A stretch of DNA of 64,000 nucleotides from Sorangium cellulosum (lineage in GTDB: Bacteria; Myxococcota_A; Polyangia; Polyangiales; Polyangiaceae): assembly GCF_002950945.1 (NCBI RefSeq), contig NZ_CP012673.1, positions 7,702,501 to 7,766,500 on the forward strand, in the 5' to 3' direction. How positions within the stretch are numbered: the first letter of the stretch is position 1; each line of letters opens with the position of its first letter. Under the pieces are notes generated by a model. The model searched no databases. It was not told where the DNA came from and worked only from the letters and a program-made list of their open reading frames with translations. The position numbers and the translations under genes were made by a program. Positions 49,107-58,013 of this stretch are shown piece by piece.

Positions 49107-49689
49107 CGTGGTTCTCCTCCATCTCTCGCCTCGCTGCGGCGTCGGGACATAGCCCAGCAATTTACGCTCCGTGACCGTGGAAGCCTGGAGCCCGGGAGCG
49201 GAGGTCGGAGGCTCTGGTCCGACACGATCTCACGCCCGGCGAGCAGCGCTCGACGGACGGGCACAGGACGGCCACCGAACACCGAGCTGTCGTGGTGGCC
49301 GCTCGGCGACCGGAGCCGGCCGCCATCACATCCCTTGTTGCCGCACAGGAGCTATCGAACGTGTGACAGCAGCGAATCTAGCCCGTCCATGCCGTAGCCA
49401 ACATCCAGCCTCGTGCGCATTGCGAAGTAAGGATGCGCCGTATACGACGCGCGGCGGCGCTCGGCGTGTCGAGCGGGCTCGTCAATGCTCATGTGCCTTA
49501 CACCCGCTCGTCTCTTCGCCATCCGGTTCACACCCCATCTCGGCATAATGTTTGCCAAATCACAGAATCGGACACGGCGAGGAACCACGACGACACGGCC
49601 GGGCGGCTGCGGTACCGGCCAGCCCGGACTCGATGGTCGAGAGGGGCAGCGGGTCCGCCGTGGCGCAGAAAGGCGATCGAGGTGGCGAG
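49107..49689. other. intergenic stretch, no supported gene
   Basis: 583 bases. Short frames exist on both strands but none has a plausible start, codon bias or recognisable product. Base composition between 49370 and 49570 is lower in G+C. A cataat (49544-49549) could be a -10 element for the lipoprotein gene, but no matching -35 is visible. Confidence 0.5.
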
Positions 49690-50139
49690 ATGAAACACGT
49701 TGACGCGGGACGACGGGGCGACCGTCGGATCGGGCTCACGCTCGCTCTTCTCGCGAGCATGGCGCTCGCCGGCTGCGCCGGCCCGAGCGAGCACACCGTC
49801 GAGGGCACGCAGCTCGCGCCCGGCGCCGATGCGCACATCACCGCCGACGTCGACTCCGACGCCGCGACCACGCGGCTCGCGGTGGACGTCGTTCACCTCC
49901 CGCCGCCCGCGCGGATCACGGCAGGCAGCAAGCACTTCGTCGTCTGGCAGCGCCCGAGCTCCGACACCCCGTGGCGGCGGATCGGCGTGCTCGCCTACGA
50001 CGCCGACGATCGAGACGGCAGGCTGGTCGAGACGACCGTGCCGTATGCCAGCTTCGAGCTGCTCATCACCGTGGAGCAGCAGATCAACCCTCAATCCCCG
50101 TCGTCCGCCGCCATCATCGGGCCGACGCCTGTCGGGTAG
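49690..50139 (+). CDS. small lipoprotein of unknown function
   Basis: 149 residues from ATG 49690 with a GAGGTGG-like RBS. Signal peptide ends in LALLASMALAGC (lipobox LAGC), giving a lipid-anchored protein. The mature part is strand-rich: ADVDSDAATTRLAVDVVHLP, KHFVVWQRPSSDTPWRRIGV, GRLVETTVPYASFELLITVE. It looks like a small beta-sandwich. I know no family for it. Its last 26 bases overlap the 3' end of the response regulator gene on the other strand. Confidence 0.82.
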   Translation: MKHVDAGRRGDRRIGLTLALLASMALAGCAGPSEHTVEGTQLAPGADAHITADVDSDAATTRLAVDVVHLPPPARITAGSKHFVVWQRPSSDTPWRRIGVLAYDADDRDGRLVETTVPYASFELLITVEQQINPQSPSSAAIIGPTPVG

Positions 50140-51640
50140 AGTCGAGCCCGGCGGGCGTGGTCTTGCTCGACGTGAGCGCGGGGCGAGCGACGGCGCGGTC
50201 GCCCGCCCCCCGCGCCCGAGCGCCGGGATCCACCACAGCAGCCAGGGCCGTAAGCTCCCGTGCTTTCAGGGGCCCTCGTCGCCGTCGGTCCCCCCCGCCG
50301 AACCAGCGCTGGAGCGTCCGCCGATCGACGCCGAGCAGGGCCGCCGCCCGCTGCTTCTTGCCGCCCACGCGCCGCAGGACGAGCTGCGCGTACTCGCGCT
50401 GGAGCTCGTCGAGCGACATCAGCCGATCCGCCGCGACCTCCAGGAAATCCGGCGCCCCTCGCCGGGCGCGCACGCCCTCGGGGAGGTCGTCCGGGGAGAT
50501 CCGCGCGCCGTCGCAGAGCGCCGCCGCCCGCTCGATCGCGTTCTCCAGCTCGCGGACGTTGCCGGGCCAGTCGTACGCGAGCAGGCGCTTCACCGCCGCG
50601 CCCGAGAACCCGGCGATCGGCTTGCCCGCGTGCGCGGCCGCGCGCGCCAGGAAATGCTCGGCGAGCGGCAGGATGTCGTCCGCGCGGTGCTTGAGCGGCG
50701 GGATCGCGATCTCGATCACCGCGAGCCGGTAGAAGAGATCCTCGCGGAACGCGCGCTCGGCGACCGCCGCGCGCAGATCGCGGTTCGTCGCCGCGATGAC
50801 GCGCACGTCGACGGGCTCCGACGACACCGCGCCGACCGGGCGGACCTCCCGCTCCTGGAGCGCGCGCAGGAGCTTCGCCTGGAGCGGCAGCGCGAGCTCG
50901 CTCACCTCGTCGAGGAAGAGCGTGCCGCCGTCGGCCTCCTGGAACATCCCGGGACGGTCGCTGCGCGCGTCCGTGTAGGCGCCCTTGCGCACGCCGAAGA
51001 GCTCCGCCTCGATGAGCGACTCCGGGATCGCCGCGCAGTTGACCGCCACGAACTTCCTCGCGCGGCGCCGGCTCTCGCCGTGGAGCGCGCGCGCGACGAG
51101 CTCCTTGCCGCTCCCGCTCGGGCCGCTCACGAGCACCGTCGCGCGGTTGTCGGCCACGCGCCGCACCAGCGTGATCACCTCCTCGATCGCCCGGCTGCGC
51201 CCGACCATCCCCGCGATCGAGAACCGCTGCGCCACCTCCGAGCGGAGCGCGGTCAGCTCGACCGTCATCGCCCGCTGCCCGAGCGCCCGCTCCATGCGCA
51301 GCGCCATGTCCGCGGGCTGGAACGGCTTCGGCAGGTAGTCGAACGCGCCGGCGCGCATGGCGCGCACGGCGGTGTCGATCGAGCCGAACGCGGTCATGGC
51401 GATGATCGCCGTCCGGGGGTCGAAGCGCGCGATCCGCTCGATGAGGTCGATCCCGTCCATCTCGGGCATGCGCACGTCGGTCACCACGAGGTCGAACTCC
51501 CCCTCCTCGAGCAGCGGGAGCACGAGCAGCGGCGCGGTCAACGTCGCCGCCTCGTAGCCCATGTCGCGGGCGATGTCGGCCACGAGCTTCACCATCTCGA
51601 GCTCGTCGTCGACGACGAGCACCTTCGCGCGGGCGCTCAC
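50114..51640 (-). CDS. NtrC-family sigma54-dependent response regulator
   Basis: 508 residues from GTG 51640, which overlaps the stop of the histidine kinase (GTGA). Receiver: KVLVVDDELEMVKLVADIAR with phosphoacceptor Asp in LVVTDVRMPEMDG and Lys in YLPKPF. AAA+ domain: Walker A VSGPSGSGKELVARAL, Walker B GGTLFLDEVSEL, and the sigma54-contact loop reads FGVRKGAYTDA instead of GAFTGA. C-terminal Fis-type helix-turn-helix RAAALLGVDRRTLQRWFGGG, then a basic tail. It activates sigma54 promoters after phosphorylation; targets unknown. The altered GAFTGA could weaken sigma54 contact. Confidence 0.93.
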   Translation of the reverse strand: MSARAKVLVVDDELEMVKLVADIARDMGYEAATLTAPLLVLPLLEEGEFDLVVTDVRMPEMDGIDLIERIARFDPRTAIIAMTAFGSIDTAVRAMRAGAFDYLPKPFQPADMALRMERALGQRAMTVELTALRSEVAQRFSIAGMVGRSRAIEEVITLVRRVADNRATVLVSGPSGSGKELVARALHGESRRRARKFVAVNCAAIPESLIEAELFGVRKGAYTDARSDRPGMFQEADGGTLFLDEVSELALPLQAKLLRALQEREVRPVGAVSSEPVDVRVIAATNRDLRAAVAERAFREDLFYRLAVIEIAIPPLKHRADDILPLAEHFLARAAAHAGKPIAGFSGAAVKRLLAYDWPGNVRELENAIERAAALCDGARISPDDLPEGVRARRGAPDFLEVAADRLMSLDELQREYAQLVLRRVGGKKQRAAALLGVDRRTLQRWFGGGDRRRRGPLKARELTALAAVVDPGARARGAGDRAVARPALTSSKTTPAGLDSTRQASAR

Positions 51641-53118
51641 GCGCGCGCCTCCCCCGCGTGCGGGGAGATGCGCGGCGCGGCGGCCCCCTGCGGCAGCGTG
51701 ACGCGGAAGCACGCGCCGCCGTGCCCCGTGGGGACCAGCTCGACCACGCCGCCCGCCTCGCGCACGAGCCCCTCGACGATGGCCAGCCCGAGCCCGGTGC
51801 CGCCGCGATCGCCCCGCGACGTGAAGAACGCCTCGAAGACGTGCTCGGCGAGGTCGGGGGGCACGCCCGGCCCCCGGTCCTCGACCTCCAGCGCCGCCTT
51901 GCGGGCGTCGCGCCGCGCGAGCCGCACCGTGATCTCGCCCCCGTGCGGCTGCGCCTGCGCCGCGTTCAAGCAGAGGTTGAACACCACCTGGAACAGGTGG
52001 TCCGCGTCGAGCACCACGTGCAGCGGCGCCCCGTCGTCCTCGATCCGGGTCGTGATCCCGCGCTGCCGGCACTCCGGCCCGAGGAACGCGAGCACCTCGC
52101 GCGCGACCTGGGCGACGTCGCTCCCGCGGCCGAGGAGCCGCGGCGGGCGCGCGACCGAGAGCAGCCGCGCCACCACGCGGGAGATGCGCTCGGACTGGGT
52201 CGCGATCGTCTCCAGCTCGCCGCGGGCCGGCTCGGGCCACCCGGGCTGGTCGGCGAGGCGGCGGGCGCGCGCCAGGATGACGTTCAGGGGGGAGCCGATC
52301 TCGTGGCCGATCGAGGCGACCACCTGCCCGACGGCCGACAGCGCGTGCGCCTGCTGCAGCTTCCGCTCGACGGCGGCCCGGGCGGCCTGCTCCTGCTCCA
52401 GGCGGGCGCGCGCCTCGGTGAGCGAGGCCGTCATCGCGTTGAACGCCCGCGCGAGCCGCCGGAGCTCCTCGGCGCCCGCCTCGGGCACCGTCACCTCGAG
52501 CTCGCCGCGCGCCACGCGCTCGACGCCGGCCACGATCGCGCCGGCCGGGCGCCCGACCGTCGCCCGGCTCGCGAACGCGGCGATGAGCGCGATGGCCGCG
52601 AGCAGCGCGGCGCCGGCGAGCGCCAGCCCGCGGTTCGAGCTCCGCGCGAACGCGTCCAGGTAACGGAGCTCCCGGACGACGACGGCGACGACCGAGAGCC
52701 CGCGCTGCGAGAACGTGACGGTGCGCACGAGCGCCGGCCCGCCGCCGAGCGTGCGCTCCTCCTCCATCTCGGAGCCCGTGGCGAGCGCGCGCCGCGCGAG
52801 CGCCGCGAGCTCGGCCGACTCGCCGGCGATGGGATCCGTCACGAGGATCGGCGCCCCGCGCTCGTCGAACGCCGCGATCCCGAGGATGCGCTCGGCCTGC
52901 GCGAGCCGCTCGATGCGCTGCTTGAGCAGCTCCACCTGGCCGCGCTCGACGGCCCCGCCGATCGCCGCCTCGACGAGGCTCGCGTGGTGGCGCAGCTCGG
53001 CCGTCGCCTGGCTGCGGAGGAACTGGTGCCGCGTCGTGTGGATCGCCGCGCCGTAGAGCGCGACGGCCAGGACGATCGGCACGAGGAGCATGAGCCAGAG
53101 CTGGAGCGTCAGCCCCAT
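51637..53118 (-). CDS. membrane sensor histidine kinase
   Basis: 493 residues from ATG 53118, preferred because gagggacggagcg precedes it and the first helix follows at once; ATG 53151 and 53160 are possible. Two membrane helices (LWLMLLVPIVLAVALYGAA and LALAGAALLAAIALIAAFAS) flank a sensor region of about 130 residues (GIAAFDERGAPILVTDP). HAMP follows (ATVGRPAGAIVAGVERVARG), then HisKA with the His in ASIGHEIGSPLNVIL and HATPase with VFNLCLNAAQAQ, VEDRGPGVP and GTGLGLAIV. Cognate partner of the NtrC-type regulator at 50114, with coupled translation. Confidence 0.92.
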   Translation of the reverse strand: MGLTLQLWLMLLVPIVLAVALYGAAIHTTRHQFLRSQATAELRHHASLVEAAIGGAVERGQVELLKQRIERLAQAERILGIAAFDERGAPILVTDPIAGESAELAALARRALATGSEMEEERTLGGGPALVRTVTFSQRGLSVVAVVVRELRYLDAFARSSNRGLALAGAALLAAIALIAAFASRATVGRPAGAIVAGVERVARGELEVTVPEAGAEELRRLARAFNAMTASLTEARARLEQEQAARAAVERKLQQAHALSAVGQVVASIGHEIGSPLNVILARARRLADQPGWPEPARGELETIATQSERISRVVARLLSVARPPRLLGRGSDVAQVAREVLAFLGPECRQRGITTRIEDDGAPLHVVLDADHLFQVVFNLCLNAAQAQPHGGEITVRLARRDARKAALEVEDRGPGVPPDLAEHVFEAFFTSRGDRGGTGLGLAIVEGLVREAGGVVELVPTGHGGACFRVTLPQGAAAPRISPHAGEARA

Positions 53119-53170
53119 CGCGCTCCGTCCCTCGCCGCGGTGCGTGTTCATGCGATCCATTGTCCCAGAT

Positions 53171-53185
53171 GCGACATGATGTCGC
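53171..53185. promoter_or_regulatory. perfect palindrome upstream of the two-component operon
   Basis: gcgacat-g-atgtcgc, 7-1-7 perfect inverted repeat, about 53-67 bases upstream of the preferred kinase start and 4 bases after the stop of the Cys-rich lipoprotein gene. It is a candidate operator for the kinase-regulator operon, possibly a target of its own regulator. Single site; no second copy seen. Confidence 0.45.
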
Positions 53186-53188
53186 ACT

Positions 53189-53506
53189 TCATCGGTCCTC
53201 GCAGGCGCCCTCTCGGCAGAGCTGGCCGGATCGGCAGTCGCGCGCGTCCCGGCACCGGAGCATGCAGCGCCCGTCGACGCACTGGTTGCCCGCGCCGCAG
53301 ATGGCGCTCGAGAGGCACTCGACGCAGCGGGAGTTGACGCAGTAGGTGAGATCGTCGTCGAGGCGCCGGCACGCGCTGTCGCTGGAACAGGGCAGGTTCT
53401 CTGGCTCCGGGGCGCAGCCCACGGCCGCAGGGCCGGCCAAGGCAACGAGCGCGGCGAGGAGGGCGATGGGGCGGCGGAGCGGGGCGGAGTCCATCCATTT
53501 CGTCAT
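53189..53506 (-). CDS. Cys-rich lipoprotein with C-x-G-x-C repeats
   Basis: 105 residues from ATG 53506 (53518 and 53494 alternatives). Signal (LLAALVALAGPAAVGC) ends in a lipobox-like AVGC. The mature part has 16-17 Cys in the pattern CSSDSACRRLDDDLTYCVN, SRCVECLSSAICGAGNQCVD, GRCMLRCRDARDCRSGQLCR and EGACEDR. These are the small EGF/Dickkopf-like two-disulfide repeats common in myxobacterial surface lipoproteins. Disulfides form in the periplasm. Ligand unknown. Lies immediately upstream of the histidine kinase operon on the same strand. Confidence 0.8.
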   Translation of the reverse strand: MTKWMDSAPLRRPIALLAALVALAGPAAVGCAPEPENLPCSSDSACRRLDDDLTYCVNSRCVECLSSAICGAGNQCVDGRCMLRCRDARDCRSGQLCREGACEDR

Positions 53507-53703
53507 GCGTCGGCTCATGCGTCGGCAGGCAGCAACTCCCAAGCCACGTGGGCACGGATGCTGCTCCACCACAGGCAGGCTGTGCTCGCGCGAGGGCTCC
53601 TCCGCCCTAGACCACCCCGACGTGCTCCCGCGCTTCCTCCCCTGGCTGCTGGCAGGCCGCGGGGCGCGCCGGAGATCGTGCGGCGCTCGCACTGGAAGAC
53701 GAC

Positions 53704-54666
53704 GTGATCCCGGAACTCCTCATCAAGCGAATTTTCCCGGCGCTCCTCGGCGGGATGATCATGACGGCTGCGTACCAGCAGGCGTCCGGGATCTCGTACC
53801 TGGTGGAAGAAGCGTGGATCTCCAGCCTGCCGCCGGCTCCGCCGCGGGCACCGACGTCGCCGCCGCCCGTCGTGGACACCAACGAGCACGCGACCAGCGC
53901 GGCGGCCATCCTGGCGCGGAACCCGTTCGACTCGGTGACGGGGCCGCTCACGCCGAAGCCCGCGGTGGAGCGCGAGGAGGACGAAGGCTCCGCCATCGGC
54001 GCGGATCCGCTGCTGGATCCGATCTGCGAGGACACGCGTGTCCTCTTGATCACCGCCTCGGAGGATCCCAGCTGGTCGTTCGCCACGATCGCGGCCGGGA
54101 GGGGGGAGCCGCTCCTGCGCCGCGCGGGCGATCCGGTGGAGGGCCGCTCCGTGCTCGCGATCGGCTGGGACCGCGTGTGGTTCGCCGAGCCGGGGGCGCG
54201 GTGTCAGGTCCGCATCGGCGACAACCGGCTCGCGCCGGCGGCGGCGCGGGCGCCTCGCGCCGCGGCGCCCGCGCCTCGCCCCGCGGCAAAGCCGAAGCGC
54301 GGGGCGCTGCCGCCGGAGATCGCGTCGAAGATCCGGAAGGTGAGCGACCGCGAGTTCATCGTCGACAGGACGGCGATCGAGATGATCCTCGAGAACCAGG
54401 GTGAGCTCATGCGCTCCGCGCGGATCGTCCCCGCGAAGGAGGGAGACCGGGTGGTCGGCGTCCGCCTCGCGCGCGTCGCGGCCGGCTCGCTGCTGACCGC
54501 GGTCGGCCTGCGCCGGGGGGACACGATCCGCTCGATCAACGGGTTCGACCTGACCGACCCGCAGAGCGCGCTCCAGGCTTACGCCCGCCTGCGCTCCGCG
54601 GACCACCTCGCGGTCGCGGTCCGGCGAGGCGAGAGCGACATGACGATCGATCTCCGGATCCAGTGA
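53704..54666 (+). CDS. GspC-like type II secretion pathway protein with C-terminal PDZ domain
   Basis: 320 residues from GTG 53704. One N-terminal membrane helix (IFPALLGGMIMTAAYQQAS) is followed by a Pro-rich stretch (LPPAPPRAPTSPPPVVDTN), a GspC homology-region-like segment (AAAILARNPFDSVTGPLTP; CEDTRVLLITASEDPSWSFA), an Ala/Pro linker, and a PDZ domain (PAKEGDRVVGVRLARVAAGS, LRRGDTIRSINGFDLTDPQS). GspC links the inner-membrane T2SS platform to the secretin GspD. No other gsp gene is in the window, so it is an orphan copy or part of a distant set. Confidence 0.85.
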   Translation: MIPELLIKRIFPALLGGMIMTAAYQQASGISYLVEEAWISSLPPAPPRAPTSPPPVVDTNEHATSAAAILARNPFDSVTGPLTPKPAVEREEDEGSAIGADPLLDPICEDTRVLLITASEDPSWSFATIAAGRGEPLLRRAGDPVEGRSVLAIGWDRVWFAEPGARCQVRIGDNRLAPAAARAPRAAAPAPRPAAKPKRGALPPEIASKIRKVSDREFIVDRTAIEMILENQGELMRSARIVPAKEGDRVVGVRLARVAAGSLLTAVGLRRGDTIRSINGFDLTDPQSALQAYARLRSADHLAVAVRRGESDMTIDLRIQ

Positions 54667-55004
54667 GCCTCCCGGAGCGCGCTGGACTCGATCGCGTGGG
54701 GAGCGACACGGACCGAGCGTGACGCGCCGCGATACCGATCGCGAAGCCATCGACGCGCGAGCTCCCGACGCCGGATCACCTTGCGCGGCGCCGCGCAATA
54801 TGGTTTGAGTTCAAAGTATTTTGCAGCCGCGCTTCCGCGGCGATCCCGCGGGCGGACGTCGCGCTCTCAGCGTGTCCGACGGCTCGCGGCGGCGCGCCTC
54901 GCGGCGCGCGGCCCTCCCCTGCGCCGGCGCCCGGAGCGCTCGGCGGAGGGGTCGATCCGCGCCTCGCGATCGCCGCCCCGGCCACCACAGAGGAGGGGAG
55001 TTCC
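54667..55004. promoter_or_regulatory. upstream region of the trehalose gene
   Basis: 338 bases, no gene. An A+T-rich island at 54797-54823 (aatatggtttgagttcaaag then tattttg) in otherwise GC-rich DNA contains the inverted repeat tttga-gt-tcaaa (54804-54815), a plausible promoter or operator core about 190 bases before otsA/otsB. No strict sigma70 hexamer pair was found. The last bases hold gaggaggggag, a strong RBS before ATG 55005. Confidence 0.45.
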
Positions 55005-57188
55005 ATGGCTCGACTGCTCATCGTCTCCAACCGTCTCCCGATCAGCGTGCGCGTCGACCGCGGCGCGCTGTGCCTGAGCCGCTCGTCGGGCGGCCTCGCC
55101 GCGGCCATGCGCGGCCCTCACGAGCGGCTGAACGCGCTCTGGATCGGCTGGCCGGGCGACGTCGGGGTCCTCTCCGCGGAGCAGCGGGAGGACGCCGACG
55201 CGGCGCTCGAGGGGCTGCGCGCCGTGCCCGTGCACCTCGGCGCCGCGGAGCAGCGCCGCTTCTACGACGGGTTCTCGAACGGCGTGCTCTGGCCCCTGTT
55301 CCACTACCTGCTCGACAAGGTGAACCTGGACGCGGAGCTCGACTGGGAGGCCTACCAGCGCGTGAACGAGCGCTTCGCCGACGTCGTCGCCGCGCAGTAC
55401 ACGCCGGGCGACGCGATCTGGGTGCACGACTACCAGCTCATGCTCCTCCCGGCGCTGCTCCGGCGGCGCCTGCCCGGGGCGCGGATCGGCTTCTTCCTCC
55501 ACGTCCCCTTCCCGTCCGCGGAGGTCTTCCGCATCCTCCCGTGGCGGCAGGAGATCCTGCGCGGCCTGCTCGGCGCCGATCTGCTCGGCTTCCACACGGC
55601 CGCTTACCGGAGGAACTTCGCGGCGTCGGCCGCGCACGTGCTCGAGACCGATCCGGACGAGGCGGCGATCGAGCACGACGGGCGCAAGGTCGCGCTGGGA
55701 GTCCACCCCATCAGCATCGACGCGGCGGAGATCGAGCGGCTCGCGGGGCACCCCGGCGTCCGCGCGGAGGCGGCGCGCATCCGTGCGGAGGCGCGCGGCC
55801 GCAGGATCGTGCTCGGGATCGATCGCCTCGATTACACGAAGGGGATCCCGCGGCGCCTGCTCGCGATCGAGCGGTTCCTGGAGCGCGAGCCGGAGCTCGG
55901 GGAGCAGGTCCGGTTCATCCAGCTCGCCGTGCCCACGCGGGAGGCGTCCGGCGCGTACGCGGACTTCCGGCGGGTCGTGCACGAGATGGTCGGCCGCATC
56001 AACGGGCAGCACGGCACGACGTACGCGACGCCGATCCATTTCATGCACCGCGCGCTGCCGGTCGAGCAGGTGGTCGCCCTGTACCTCGCGGCCGACGTCA
56101 TGCTGGTGACCCCGCTCCGCGACGGCATGAACCTCGTCGCGAAGGAGTACGTCGCGGCGCGGGTCGACGACGACGGCGCCCTGATCCTCAGCGAGTTCGC
56201 GGGCGCCGCGGCCGAGCTGGCGGAGGCGATCGCGGTCAACCCGTACGACATCGGCTCGGTCGCCGCCGCGGTGAAGCAGGCGCTCACCATGCCGCGCGCC
56301 GAGCAGCAGGTCCGGATGGCGGCGCTGCGCCGGCGCGTGGCCGCGCACGACGTCCACGTGTGGGCGCAGTCGTTCCTGGACGATCTCGATCGCGCCGCCG
56401 CGGCGGGGCCCGGGGCGGCCGCCCTGCCGGCGCGGCGCGAGGTGCCCGAGAGCGTCGTCGAGCACGTCCGGCGCGCGCCCGAGCGGGTGTGGATCCTCGA
56501 TTACGACGGCACGCTGGTCCCGTTCGCGCCGGTGCCCGACCTCGCGGCGCCCGACGAGGACCTGCTCGCGCTGCTGCGGGCGCTCTCCGAGCGCGACCGC
56601 GTGCACGTCGTGAGCGGCCGGCGGCGCGCCGACATCGAGCGCTGGTTCGGCGCGCTGCCGCTCCACCTCCACGCCGAGCACGGCTTCTGGTCGCGGCCGA
56701 GGCGGTGCGACGACTGGGTCGCGCTCGGGCCGGACGCCGCCGCGTGGAAGGGCGAGATCCGGGCGCTCCTCGATGACGTCACCCGGCGCACCCCGGGCAG
56801 CTTCATCGAGGAGAAGACGGTGACCCTCGCGTGGCACTACCGCGCGGCGGAGCCCGAGCTCGCGGGCGAGCACGCGCGCGAGCTGCGCGCGCGCCTCGCG
56901 GAGCAGATCGCCGGGGGCGAGCTCGAGCTGCTCGCCGGCGCGAAGGTGCTGGAGATCCGGCCCCGCGGCGTCCACAAGGGCCGGGTCGTGCCGCTGATCC
57001 TGGACGACGTGCCCGCGAGTGCGGCGGTGATCGCGATCGGCGACGATCGCACGGACGAGGACATCTTCGCGGCGCTGCCGCCGTCGGCGTGTACCATCCA
57101 CGTCGGCAACGAGCGCAGCCTCGCGGCCTACCGGCTGCCCGACGCGGGGGCGGTGCGGAGATTGTTGCGATCGTCGATGGTTGCGTGA
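55005..57188 (+). CDS. bifunctional trehalose-6-phosphate synthase/phosphatase
   Basis: 727-residue fusion. N-terminal OtsA-type GT20 domain (about 1-475): LLIVSNRLPISVRVDRG, GWPGD, the glucosyl-phosphate contacts WVHDYQLMLLPALLR, FFLHVPFPSAEVFRIL, GIDRLDYTKGIPRRLLAIER and LRDGMNLVAKEYVA. C-terminal OtsB-type HAD phosphatase (about 490-727): WILDYDGTLVPFAPVPDL (nucleophile Asp), VVSGRRRADIERWF, HAEHGFWSR and AIGDDRTDEDIFAALP. It makes trehalose-6-phosphate from UDP-glucose and glucose-6-phosphate and dephosphorylates it, an osmoprotectant/stress sugar route. Both active sites look intact. Confidence 0.96.
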   Translation: MARLLIVSNRLPISVRVDRGALCLSRSSGGLAAAMRGPHERLNALWIGWPGDVGVLSAEQREDADAALEGLRAVPVHLGAAEQRRFYDGFSNGVLWPLFHYLLDKVNLDAELDWEAYQRVNERFADVVAAQYTPGDAIWVHDYQLMLLPALLRRRLPGARIGFFLHVPFPSAEVFRILPWRQEILRGLLGADLLGFHTAAYRRNFAASAAHVLETDPDEAAIEHDGRKVALGVHPISIDAAEIERLAGHPGVRAEAARIRAEARGRRIVLGIDRLDYTKGIPRRLLAIERFLEREPELGEQVRFIQLAVPTREASGAYADFRRVVHEMVGRINGQHGTTYATPIHFMHRALPVEQVVALYLAADVMLVTPLRDGMNLVAKEYVAARVDDDGALILSEFAGAAAELAEAIAVNPYDIGSVAAAVKQALTMPRAEQQVRMAALRRRVAAHDVHVWAQSFLDDLDRAAAAGPGAAALPARREVPESVVEHVRRAPERVWILDYDGTLVPFAPVPDLAAPDEDLLALLRALSERDRVHVVSGRRRADIERWFGALPLHLHAEHGFWSRPRRCDDWVALGPDAAAWKGEIRALLDDVTRRTPGSFIEEKTVTLAWHYRAAEPELAGEHARELRARLAEQIAGGELELLAGAKVLEIRPRGVHKGRVVPLILDDVPASAAVIAIGDDRTDEDIFAALPPSACTIHVGNERSLAAYRLPDAGAVRRLLRSSMVA

Positions 57189-57233
57189 GGCCACACAGGA
57201 GCAGGGCCTCGGCGCCGCCGCCCAGCGGCGGCG

Positions 57234-57542
57234 CTAGACGTTCGACGCTGGAAAGCCCGTTTTGCTGGCGCCAAGCCAGGTCAGCGTTCCCTCGTCTTCG
57301 TACGGCTTCAACGACGTCTCGATGCTTCTCAGGGCCAGCTGGAGCGCCTGCATGGAATCTTCACCACAGGCATGGGTGGTGTGACTCTCCGAGCCCTCCT
57401 GGATCTCCACGTCGCATTTCCAGCTTCCCATTCCTGGGCTCGTATACGGGCGGCCCAGCCGTACCCATACGCTGCGCTGCTCGGCCGATCCTCGCGGCGT
57501 GAACGTGAGTCTTCGGTCTGCCCAGACGTCTTCATCGCGCAT
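57234..57542 (-). CDS. uncharacterised small protein, DUF6968-like
   Basis: 102 residues, soluble, no signal. The pattern GSWKCDVEIQEGSESHTTHA, then CGEDSMQALQLALRSIETSL and a final TLTWLGASKTGFP matches my recollection of DUF6968 (W.C...I.G....r...G.DS.QAL.LAL..I...L...L.W.G...GFP). Family assignment is moderate. Function unknown. It lies convergent with the trehalose gene, 45 bases away, and has no operon partner. Confidence 0.72.
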   Translation of the reverse strand: MRDEDVWADRRLTFTPRGSAEQRSVWVRLGRPYTSPGMGSWKCDVEIQEGSESHTTHACGEDSMQALQLALRSIETSLKPYEDEGTLTWLGASKTGFPASNV

Positions 57543-57577
57543 GCGGCGTGGATACCGCGAGGGTAGACCTTGTCAAG

Positions 57578-57859
57578 TCAGCAAGCTCTCTTGCAGGCGG
57601 CATTGCTCTCGCTCGCGCTGAACCAGCAAGCTCCCCGCATGCGGTCAGGCAAGGTCCGACAGTAGCGAAAGAACACTTCCGTTCCGGCATCGCAGGCGTT
57701 GAAGCACTTACCTCGCTCGATGATCGAATCGCGGAGGACATCGCACGCAGCGTCGTCGTCCGCGTCATCCTCGACAGTTGGCTGCTCTCGCGCATCGGCG
57801 AGCGCTGCTCGGGCATCCAAACCCACCAATACAATCGCGAGCATCAGAGCAGGCCGCAT
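57578..57859 (-). CDS. small secreted Cys-rich protein
   Basis: 93 residues from ATG 57859, with GGGGAGG 7-13 bases upstream; longer frames to 57919 lack an RBS. Signal RPALMLAIVLVGLDARAALA, then a mature part with six Cys: AACDVLRDSIIERGKCFNAC, DAGTEVFFRYCRTLPDRMRG, ACWFSASESNAACKRAC. Cys spacing (C..RGKCFNAC...C...CW...C...C) suggests three disulfides. I know similar short exported proteins from myxobacteria but no function. Divergent from the efflux operon. Confidence 0.7.
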   Translation of the reverse strand: MRPALMLAIVLVGLDARAALADAREQPTVEDDADDDAACDVLRDSIIERGKCFNACDAGTEVFFRYCRTLPDRMRGACWFSASESNAACKRAC

Positions 57860-58013
57860 CGTACTGCCTCCCCTCGACATCCCCTGTCCCTTGCGCCCTT
57901 GCGACATCCGCGCCAACACGTCTTGTGCGCGGAGGAGCCAACCGCCTCGTGGCGCCCTGGCGCGACCGCGCGCCTTCCTTGACGCTCGCCCCGACCTCCT
58001 CCACCCTCGTCCG

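Noticed and set aside
49352..49588. 78-codon minus-strand frame with several Met residues
   Set aside because: No RBS, no recognisable product, and the adjacent DNA looks like promoter and spacer sequence. Kept as possible but not listed.
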